Shown here: in pieces, positions 1 to 6,663 of the stretch
Layout of the letters: the number at the start of each line of letters is the position of its first letter
Position numbering within the stretch: the stretch's first letter is position 1
NCBI GenBank assembly: GCA_020638695.1
Contig: JACKIB010000005.1
Span: 62,001 to 126,000, forward strand
Length of the DNA: 64,000 bases
Direction: 5' to 3'
Source: Planctomycetota bacterium
GTDB lineage: Bacteria; Planctomycetota; UBA1135; UBA2386
Position numbers and translations under genes: made by a program
The notes under the pieces: generated by a model
Database searches by the model: none
Told to the model about the DNA's origin: nothing
Seen by the model: the letters and a program-made list of their open reading frames with translations, nothing else

Positions 1-714
1 GCCGAGAAGCCGGGTCGCGTGCCCGCAGAAGTGGTCGTGGTGCGCGGTACCGAACGGTTGTTGGGGCTCGCGTACTTCGGACCGCGCGGCAACTTGTTGG
101 TGGTGGAGCGCGAACCGGTCGAGCCGCAGAAGCTCGCCGGCGCGCTGCTCGATACCCACTGGCCGTGGCGCATCGCGCTGGGGCCCGCGGCGGTGGCCGA
201 GCAGCTGGTGGTGTGCGGCGGACTGCGCACGTTGGTGGACCGCGAGCAGATCTACTACTCGATCCGTGACGCCGTCGCGCCGGATCCGGGGGTGCTGCGC
301 CGCGCCGAGCGCGCCGACCTCAAGCCGCTGATGGAGGCGTCGCTGCGGCTGAACGAAAGCGATCTGCGGGTCGCGCCGTGGCGGGTCGACCGCGACTGGC
401 TCCGTCGGGCCACCAAGCAGCGGATCCGTGAGGGAACGACCTTCGTGATCGGTCCACCGGGGTCCCCGTGGACCAAGCTCGACCTCGGTTCGGTCGGTCC
501 GTCGGGTGCGATCCTCGAAGGGGTATTCACCTGGCCGCAGCATCGCGGTCGGGGTCTCGCCGCGCAGTTGGTCGCCGCGGTCGCCGCGGAACTGTTGCGC
601 GACGTCTCGGTGGTGTGCCTGCACGTCGCTGCGGACAACGCTGCGGCGCGTCGCACCTACGAGAAGGCGGGGATGCAGGTGGCGGGGAGTTGTCGGCTGC
701 TGCTGCGCGACTGA
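1..714 (+). CDS. GNAT-family N-acetyltransferase, 5'-truncated by window edge
   Basis: The frame is open from the first base of the window, so this is the last 237 codons of a longer gene; GTG at 19 is only an internal candidate start. The C-terminal half is a GNAT domain. Residues HRGRGLAAQL (counted from GTG 19, about 176-185) match the R/Q-x-x-G-x-G/A acetyl-CoA pyrophosphate loop, and the later N-x-x-A-x-x-x-Y-E-K-A-G-M stretch is the usual last strand-helix of the fold. The N-terminal half resembles the DUF4081-type extension found ahead of GNAT domains in some high-GC bacteria. The acetyl acceptor is unknown. It converges on the TPR lipoprotein gene, separated by about 125 bp. Confidence 0.75.
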   Translation, partial: AEKPGRVPAEVVVVRGTERLLGLAYFGPRGNLLVVEREPVEPQKLAGALLDTHWPWRIALGPAAVAEQLVVCGGLRTLVDREQIYYSIRDAVAPDPGVLRRAERADLKPLMEASLRLNESDLRVAPWRVDRDWLRRATKQRIREGTTFVIGPPGSPWTKLDLGSVGPSGAILEGVFTWPQHRGRGLAAQLVAAVAAELLRDVSVVCLHVAADNAAARRTYEKAGMQVAGSCRLLLRD

Positions 715-840
715 GAAGGGGGCCGCTCGGGCAGCCGGTGAGGCGCCGATGGCACGTCGGCGGCCGTTCGGACGGATTCCTGGGACTTGAATGAAGCGAC
801 GCGATCTACCGTGACCTCGTCACCGGGTCCCGTCGGTGGC

Positions 841-2646
841 TCAGTCTCGCTTGGTGGCCAAGTAGGCCAGCGCCCTGCCGGGCGTCATCAGCGGGTGGTC
901 GCGCGGTGCGCGCTGGTCGAACGACAGCAGCAGTTGCTGGACTCGCGTCGACCACTGTTGCGCGAGGTCCTGCTGCCCGGCGGTCGCGAGCACCCGTGCG
1001 TAGCTGGCGTGCACCAGGGCCGTGCCCGAAGCCTGTGCCGCCCGCTGCAGCGCCGCCGCTTCGTCGCGCAGCTCGCCGCGCCGGTGGTGGTTGGCGGCGA
1101 GCAGCTGGCTGTGCCAAACGCTGTCGGTCGACTTCTCCAGCGTGGCCAGGGCCGCGCGCACGTCGCTGCCCCGTTGCACGTCGAGCAAGCCGCCGAGGAA
1201 CGTGACGGCGTTGGCGAATGCCGGCGGCAGCTGCCCGAGCCCCAGGAAGCCGTCCACTGCGTGACGCAGCTCGGTCGTGGCCCCGAGCCGCGCCAGGACT
1301 TCGCCGTCTTCGGCTACCGCCAGCGTCTTGGCGGTCAGCTGGGAGCCGCGCCGGCGCACCCAGTCGAGGCTCTCCGTGAGCAGCCGGATGGCCGCGGCGC
1401 GATCCCCGGCCAGCAGCTCGTGGCTCGCCTGCATGCGCAGCACTTCGTGCTCGGCCGCGGTGCCGGCGACTCCGGGTTCGGCGCGAAGCCCGCTGAGGAA
1501 CTTGCGCAGCTCGGCGTGTCGGCCGGCGTGGAACAGCGCCAGCGCGCGGGGCCGAACCAAGGCCCGGCGTGGCAGTCGCTCGCCGGCCGCCTGCAGTGCC
1601 TCGAGCGCGCCTTCGCCGTCGTTCCGCGCCAGCCTGGCGAACGCCAGTTGGTAGCACACCATCGGGTTGCTCGGCCAGCGCCGGCGCAGGTTCTCCAGCA
1701 GCGGTAGTGCGCGGTCGTAGTGCAGCAGCCGCACCTGGGCGAGCGCCTCGGTGTAGCGTCCGTGCGGGTCGTGTGGGCGATCGCGCCGGTAGGCGAGCCC
1801 CAGTTCGAGCAGCCCCGCATCGTCGTCGATCGCCAGGCGGAAGGTGCGGGCCAGTTGGTGACCGACCACGGGGGTGAGTCGGTCGGCGTAGCCGATCGCC
1901 TCGCGGGCGATTCGCGCCGCTTCGGTGCGGTCGGCCGCAGTCGGTCGGTTGGCCAGCGTGGCGGCCAGGTGCAGCAGGGTCACCGGACAGGCTCCGTCGT
2001 GCTCGCGAGCTTGGCGCAGCAGTCCCTGCGCCGCTGCGACCTTGCCGTCCATCAGCTGCCCGAGGCCTCGCTCGGTCAGCCGGACGCACGCGGCATCGTT
2101 GCTGTAGGCCAGCGTGCACGACACGGGGGCCGCCAGAAGCCCCGCCGAATCTTCGCCCAGCGCCGCGCGGGTGCGCCAGGCGAGCTCGTCGAGCAGTGCG
2201 CCGACCGCGCTCCGGGGTCCGCGCGCCGCGGCGACCGGGAGGTTCGCCTGGCCCTCGCGCATAAGCGTCGTGGTCCAGGTGGCGGGGCCCTGTGCCGGCA
2301 GGTCGGCGTGCAGTTGCAGCGCGTGGGCCGCTGGCCCGTCTTCGACCCCCGACGCGACGTCGAAGTGCGCCGACTGCTGCATCGCCACCCGCCACAGTCC
2401 GCCGACCTGAACCTCGGGTAGCGTCGTTCCGCTGCCCGAGGCCGGCAGCAAACGCAGCACGGTTCCGGCGGGGAGTCGAAGCAGCGCCGGGGGCGGCGAG
2501 CCCCAGGGTGCGCGCACTTCGGGGTCGGTCGGCGTTGCCGCGCAGCTGACGAGCAGCACGCACGGCAACCACTGCGCCAGGTCGAGACCGCATCGGCTTC
2601 GCTGCACCCGACCGCGCCACCGGCCACCCCGGCACCTGTTCGCCAT
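841..2646 (-). CDS. TPR-like lipoprotein, function unknown
   Basis: Predicted 601-residue exported lipoprotein. The ATG at 2646 gives a basic n-region, a hydrophobic stretch and the lipobox LVSC (Cys about 35). The frame continues upstream into repeat DNA but has no signal-like sequence there, so 2646 is preferred. The body is Ala/Leu/Arg-rich helical sequence with repeated pairs of helices (for example LAYRRDRP, YTEALAQVRLLHYDRALPLLENL and ARLARNDGEGALEAL) typical of tetratricopeptide repeats, which mediate protein contacts. No catalytic motif is visible. A -10-like CATAGT lies 7 nt before the ATG. It is divergent from the gene at 3266, with the 165-bp repeat array between them. Confidence 0.7.
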   Translation of the reverse strand: MANRCRGGRWRGRVQRSRCGLDLAQWLPCVLLVSCAATPTDPEVRAPWGSPPPALLRLPAGTVLRLLPASGSGTTLPEVQVGGLWRVAMQQSAHFDVASGVEDGPAAHALQLHADLPAQGPATWTTTLMREGQANLPVAAARGPRSAVGALLDELAWRTRAALGEDSAGLLAAPVSCTLAYSNDAACVRLTERGLGQLMDGKVAAAQGLLRQAREHDGACPVTLLHLAATLANRPTAADRTEAARIAREAIGYADRLTPVVGHQLARTFRLAIDDDAGLLELGLAYRRDRPHDPHGRYTEALAQVRLLHYDRALPLLENLRRRWPSNPMVCYQLAFARLARNDGEGALEALQAAGERLPRRALVRPRALALFHAGRHAELRKFLSGLRAEPGVAGTAAEHEVLRMQASHELLAGDRAAAIRLLTESLDWVRRRGSQLTAKTLAVAEDGEVLARLGATTELRHAVDGFLGLGQLPPAFANAVTFLGGLLDVQRGSDVRAALATLEKSTDSVWHSQLLAANHHRRGELRDEAAALQRAAQASGTALVHASYARVLATAGQQDLAQQWSTRVQQLLLSFDQRAPRDHPLMTPGRALAYLATKRD

Positions 2647-2653
2647 GTGCGTC

Positions 2654-2683
2654 ACTATGCCGAATGGCCCGCCCGACGCGAAA
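2654..2683 (-). promoter_or_regulatory. Candidate leaderless promoter of the TPR lipoprotein gene
   Basis: On the minus strand, a weak -35 (TTTCGC) is followed after 18 bp by CATAGT. Only 7 nt then separate it from the ATG at 2646, so transcription would start at or next to the start codon. The -35 match is poor. The call rests mainly on the -10 position, which recurs at several other genes here. Confidence 0.3.
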
Positions 2684-2806
2684 GCCGGACAGCTCGTTCT
2701 GCTACCCTGCGCTGCCGTGTCGCAGTTTGCGGCAGTCCACGGTGGCTCGCCGCGAGGGAACTCAGGGGCGAGGCCCCCCGGTGCCGATGGCACCGACGTG
2801 TGGAAC

Positions 2807-3235
2807 CTAGTGCCCCGCGTCCGGAGTTCGCAGCACGTGTGCCCGGCCATTCGATCCGCTCGCTGCGTTGCTGCTCCTCAGCTTGTCCACCAACAAGCCG
2901 TGTCGTCGCAGCGCCTTGCGCGCGAATCGACTGACGCGGCCGCATTTGCTGCCAACTTCAGACGAGGGGCACTAGTGCCCCGCGTCCGGAGTTCGCAGCA
3001 CGTGTGCCCGGCCATTCGATCCGCTCGCTGCGTTGCTGCTCCTCAGCTTGTCCACCAACAAGCCGTGTCGTCGCAGCGCCTTGCGCGCGAATCGACTGAC
3101 GCGGCCGCATTTGCTGCCAACTTCAGACGAGGGGCACTAGTGCCCCGCGTCCGGAGTTCGCAGCACGTGTGCCCGGCCATTCGATCCGCTCGCTGCGTTG
3201 CTGCGCCTCCGCTCGTCCACCGATCAGCCGGGACG
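2807..3235. repeat. 165-bp tandem repeat array (family A), two full copies and one truncated
   Basis: Two essentially identical 165-bp units (2807-2971 and 2972-3136) are followed by a third that matches for about 65 bp and then decays (3137 to about 3235). Each unit starts CTAGTGCCCC and ends GGGGCA before the next CTAG. Its ends form an imperfect 28-bp terminal inverted repeat (24 of 28 positions by eye), so each unit can fold as a hairpin, and neighbouring units are joined through TA/CTAG. The unit is exactly 55 codons long, so one plus-strand frame stays open through the array. A shorter 86-bp member lies inverted at 30996-31081. This looks like a REP/MITE-type non-autonomous element expanded in tandem; no transposase is encoded. 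Confidence 0.85.
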
Positions 3236-3265
3236 GATACTGCGACGTCCAAGTCGAAGCGCCGA

Positions 3266-4267
3266 GTGCTGGCTTGGATGTTGTGCACCTGCGTTGCAGC
3301 CCCGATCGCGACCTCGCAGGACAAGCCGCGGCCGAAGGCCCCGGCGCCGCAGACCGACTTCGCGGACCGCGCGCCGCCGGCGGGGTGGTCCTCGCCTGCC
3401 CGCGCCCCCGCCGTGACTCCGAATCCTGGCGCGTCGAAGTCCCCGACACCGAATACACCCAGCACACAGTTGCTCCCGCCGGCTTCCGCCAAACCAGCCG
3501 TCCCGCCGCCCGCGTTGCCTGTGGCGAAAGCCGAGCCACGAGCCGGTCGTGCCGGTGCGGCCGCGACGCCGCTGCAGCCGATCTTCGCCGGGGTCGGCAG
3601 TCCTGCCGACCTGCGTGCCCTGGGCGGCGCGATCGTACGCATGCAGATGCAGCTGTTCGGCCCCGAGGGCGCGGTGCTCGCCGATCTGCCGGTGCTGCAC
3701 TGGGTCGATCTCGGTGCCCCGCGTCTGCGGGACCGGCTCGAGCTCAGTGGTGACGGTGCGGCGCGCCGGGTCTACGGGCGCCAGGACGGGACGGTGTTCG
3801 CGCAGATGTTCGGGCTCGCGTTCGCCGAGCTCACCGAGCAGGCTGCGGAGGAGCTCGAAGTGTTCGGGCTGCTGCTGCGCATGCCCTGGGCGTTCGACGG
3901 TCCCGGGTTCGTCGTCGAGGATCCACAGCCCATCACCGTCGCGGGGGTGCGGCGCATCCGCGTGCGCGTGACTCGACGCCAACCGCCGGCAGCTCCCGGG
4001 GGGACCGGCAAGAGCGTGCCGGCGGATCGGTTCGACCTGATCTGCAATGCCACCAGCAGGGTCCCCGAAGAGCTGCACATGACGCTCGGGCGCCGCGGCA
4101 AGACGGTGCGCGTCGTGCTGTCGGACTACGCGACGCTTGGCCGCATCCGCCTGCCGATGCGACGCACCTTCCTCGGCTCTGCCGGCGAGAAGGTCATGGA
4201 GCTACGGATCGTCGCGGTCGACCACGGGCAACAGCTCGGCGACGACTTGTTTCGACCGCGCCGCTGA
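3266..4267 (+). CDS. Putative exported protein, LolA/outer-membrane-sorting-like C-terminal domain (uncertain)
   Basis: The frame is open from far upstream through the repeat array, so the start is uncertain. GTG 3266 begins a short hydrophobic segment (VLAWMLCTCVAAPIATSQ) that looks like a signal peptide. In-frame GTG 2717, placed 8 nt after TACCCT, would instead give a protein containing the repeat translation. From 3266 the protein is 333 residues: signal, a Pro/Ala-rich linker to about residue 100, then a roughly 220-residue globular domain of alternating strands ending in LGDDLFRPRR. The pattern (substrate-like beta sheet and a C-terminal strand reporting on a sugar- or lipid-sized ligand) recalls LolA/DUF4292-type lipoprotein-sorting folds, but I cannot confirm this. 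Truncated repeat copy 3 runs to within about 30 bp of the start, so the original 5' end may have been replaced. Confidence 0.5.
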   Translation: MLAWMLCTCVAAPIATSQDKPRPKAPAPQTDFADRAPPAGWSSPARAPAVTPNPGASKSPTPNTPSTQLLPPASAKPAVPPPALPVAKAEPRAGRAGAAATPLQPIFAGVGSPADLRALGGAIVRMQMQLFGPEGAVLADLPVLHWVDLGAPRLRDRLELSGDGAARRVYGRQDGTVFAQMFGLAFAELTEQAAEELEVFGLLLRMPWAFDGPGFVVEDPQPITVAGVRRIRVRVTRRQPPAAPGGTGKSVPADRFDLICNATSRVPEELHMTLGRRGKTVRVVLSDYATLGRIRLPMRRTFLGSAGEKVMELRIVAVDHGQQLGDDLFRPRR

Positions 4268-4358
4268 TCCGGCGGATCGCGCAGCGCAACCGGCCCTTGC
4301 CAGGAGCCGTTCGAACCGCGCTTCAAGTGGGTGGTCCAGGCGCAGCCGATACAGACCC

Positions 4359-4574
4359 AGCTTCATCTGCATGAAGCTCTACGCGCCACGCCGGTTCCTT
4401 GGGGAAGGACCGGTCGGCGTTGCGAGGGCAGTGCGGGGAGAAGGATGCTCTCGCGACTCGCCGTCCGATGATGGGGACTCGGGCGGTGGGGGTTCGTGTC
4501 GCGTGCGGTGACCTGGGGGGGTCGCCCGCGGCAGGCGCCCGCGGTGTCTCGCGCCACCGCGGGCGTTTTTTTTT
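4359..4574 (+). ncRNA. Candidate structured non-coding RNA ending at an intrinsic terminator
   Basis: This stretch lies between two plus-strand genes and has no convincing reading frame. It contains a series of local hairpins: 4359-4378 (8-bp perfect, 4-nt loop), 4391-4413 (9 bp with one bulged T, GGGG loop), 4422-4454, 4459-4485 (CGCC/GGCG plus GTCC/GGAC), 4507-4526 (7 bp, one G-U) and the terminator stem 4536-4565 with nine T's. I recognise no tRNA, tmRNA, RNase P, SRP or 6S signature. Hairpins form easily at 70% G+C, so the run alone is weak evidence. The strong terminator about 270 bp beyond the preceding stop codon is what suggests a separate transcript. The first palindrome could instead be an operator. 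Confidence 0.4.
4536..4574 (+). terminator. Strong Rho-independent terminator
   Basis: CGCCCGCGGTG (4536-4546) pairs perfectly over 11 bp with CACCGCGGGCG (4555-4565), with an 8-nt loop, followed at once by nine T's (4566-4574). It is the only textbook intrinsic terminator seen in the window. It ends transcription from the gene at 3266 or from a small RNA. Confidence 0.9.
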
Positions 4575-4713
4575 CGATCGCGCCCTGACTTGTTGACGGC
4601 GCCGCTTCTCGTGAGGATGGGTCTTCACCGCGGGGGTGCCGCCGAGTCTCGTGCGGAGACGCAATGGCCGACGAATCCTCGACCCCGCCGCGGCAGCTAC
4701 CGCGAGCAGCATC

Positions 4714-4947
4714 ATGACTCACTCTCAGAAGTGTCCAAAGTGCAACAGCGCGATGGTCCAGGGTTTCGTGGTCGACAACACCTACGGAGGTAGGAGCGTC
4801 AGCCACTGGGCCGAGGATGCGCCGCAGAAATCGTTCTGGACCGGTGTCAAGTTGCCCCCTGGGCTGCTCATCCCGATCGGGACCTTCCGATGCGGGTCTT
4901 GCGGCTACCTCGAGCAGTACGCGAGACAGGAGTTCGCGGCCAAGTAG
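4714..4947 (+). CDS. DUF6487-type zinc-ribbon protein
   Basis: A 77-residue protein with two CxxC knuckles, CPKC near the N-terminus and CGSC (about residue 63), that would bind one zinc ion. Between them lies the family pattern G-F-x-x-D-N-T-Y-G-G, then W-x-x-x-x-P-x-K-S-F-W-T-G and G-Y-L-E-x-Y-A near the end, which I recognise as DUF6487 (PF20097-like). The ATG at 4714 sits just before the first knuckle; in-frame upstream sequence lacks family similarity. The molecular role is unknown. It follows the intrinsic terminator by 140 bp, so it has its own promoter, and it converges on the vWA gene. Confidence 0.75.
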   Translation: MTHSQKCPKCNSAMVQGFVVDNTYGGRSVSHWAEDAPQKSFWTGVKLPPGLLIPIGTFRCGSCGYLEQYARQEFAAK

Positions 4948-5088
4948 CAGCGGAAGCAACGCCGGGCGCGCAGCATCCGTAACCGAGCTGCTGTCGTACC
5001 GAGTCGCGGTATGGCCCAGGCTCGCTGCATCCACTCGGCCACTGCGCGGGTTTGGATCCCGCGTCGAGCACGCAATCGACCGTTCGAG

Positions 5089-6501
5089 CTACGAGAACAA
5101 CCCCGCGTTCTTGTAGTCGAAGTAGATCTTGACCAGCGCCTTCATCTCGGCAGCAAAGCGCGCCCCGAACGTCAACACCAACACGTGCTCGGCGATGCTG
5201 TGGGTCGCGCGCGCCGCGGCGGGGTCGACCGCACCCTTGTTCTTCTTTCGTTCCTTGCGCTCCTTCGCGCTCGGCGGCCCCGCTCGCACCTTGAATCGGA
5301 CGGTCTCGTAGACGCCACCACCCGCCTTGGCGAGCTCGGCGAAGGTCTCCTGCATGCGCTTCTGCGAGGCGGTGAACTCGCCGTAGCCCGGGCGGCTGCG
5401 GAACGCGGGGGGAAGATCGAGCACGACCCCGATCGCCGAAGTCAGGAACGGCCGCTGCTTGCGGCGCGGACCGGTGACCGGTTGGTTGGACCCGGAGACA
5501 CTGTCGGGGTTCGTGAAGCCACGCTTCGCCAGGTCGATCGCCTTCGCTACGTCGGGCTCGTGCGGTGGCGCATCGCCGATGACCACCACCAGCTTGTTGG
5601 CGTCGGGGTTCCAACCGAGGCGCCGGCTGAGCGCCAGCTCGAGTCCGCCGGCGACGGCCTCGGGCAGGTCTCCTCCGCCGAACGCGCGCAGCTTGAGCAG
5701 CTTGTCGCGAGCGACCTTGACGTTGCGGGCGAGCGCCTGGATCAGCTTCGCGCCGGTCTTGCCGAGTTCGCCCGAGTCCTTGTAGTGGACGATGCCGAGC
5801 CGCAGCTTGGGTGAGATCCCGCCGAGGATGTCGACCAGCTGGTCGAGTGCGGCGGCGAGCGCATCGATGGTCGGCTGCATGCTGCCGGTCGAATCGATGC
5901 AGAGCACCAGGTCGAGGCCGGCGCTGTACAGGTCGAAGGCACGATCGGCCACGCCGGCGACCGTGCCACCTGCCTGCTTGTCGCCGCCGGTCCTGGGCTG
6001 CCAGGGCTTGGCGTTGTAGGTGGCTTGGCTGGCGCGCCACCAGCGGGTCCAGCCGCCGGAGTCGGTCGCCTTGGCGTCCGGGGCGATACGCTTCAGTGCT
6101 TCGAGAACTCGTTCGCGGTAGTGGGCATTGCGATCGCCGGACTGCTTGACCAGCTCGTCGACCAGGCTGCCCGAGGCGACGCTCGGCAGCAGCTCGGAGT
6201 CGGCGCGCAGCAGGGTTTCGACACCGAACGCGCGCAGCCGCTTGTCGCTGTCGCGGAGCGCGGCGAGCACCGCAGTGCTGCCACTCGGGTGCCAGTAGGT
6301 CCCGAACGACAGCAAGATGACCGCCTTCTGCACCCAGTGTTCCGCGGCCTGGAAGCGTGCGCACAGCGCCTCGGTCGCGGCCTTGCCGAGTGGGGCCGAC
6401 GACGCCGCCGGAGCTGCGGCCGGGGCCTGGGAGACGATTCGACTGGCGAACAAGGTGGCGAGCAGCACGAGGGCTGCCGCGGTGGATCGTGGTGCGTGCA
6501 C
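5089..6501 (-). CDS. Exported HEAT-like / von Willebrand factor A domain protein
   Basis: A protein of about 470 residues with an N-terminal signal peptide (ALVLLATLFASRIVSQ). Next comes a helical region (about 40-150) with HEAT-like repeats, then a vWA domain from about residue 195. The MIDAS motif DSTGS (about 203-207) is intact (DxSxS type with T third), and VVIGDAPPHEP carries the second acidic loop, so metal-dependent ligand binding is likely. The C-terminus has a Lys-rich patch (KERKERKKNK). Two in-frame GTG codons are possible: 6507 directly abuts TACACT, while 6501 lies 6 nt after it and fits the leaderless spacing seen elsewhere, so 6501 is chosen. The ligand is unknown. Confidence 0.8.
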   Translation of the reverse strand: MHAPRSTAAALVLLATLFASRIVSQAPAAAPAASSAPLGKAATEALCARFQAAEHWVQKAVILLSFGTYWHPSGSTAVLAALRDSDKRLRAFGVETLLRADSELLPSVASGSLVDELVKQSGDRNAHYRERVLEALKRIAPDAKATDSGGWTRWWRASQATYNAKPWQPRTGGDKQAGGTVAGVADRAFDLYSAGLDLVLCIDSTGSMQPTIDALAAALDQLVDILGGISPKLRLGIVHYKDSGELGKTGAKLIQALARNVKVARDKLLKLRAFGGGDLPEAVAGGLELALSRRLGWNPDANKLVVVIGDAPPHEPDVAKAIDLAKRGFTNPDSVSGSNQPVTGPRRKQRPFLTSAIGVVLDLPPAFRSRPGYGEFTASQKRMQETFAELAKAGGGVYETVRFKVRAGPPSAKERKERKKNKGAVDPAAARATHSIAEHVLVLTFGARFAAEMKALVKIYFDYKNAGLFS

Positions 6502-6663
6502 GGTCACAGTGTATCCGTCGAGGCAAGCGGCCGCGGCGACTCGCGGCGTGCGCCCACAGAACTCGACCCAGGTGCTCTCTCCGGCCGTGGCGTCGTGCGG
6601 GTCGCTTCGGCATGATCGCAGCGGCGTGTTCTGCCGACCGGCGCGGCGCCAGCATCCTCCAGA

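Noticed and set aside
2807..3235. Tandem repeats considered as a CRISPR array
   Set aside because: The 165-bp units are contiguous, with no unique spacers, and have terminal inverted repeats; no cas genes are near.
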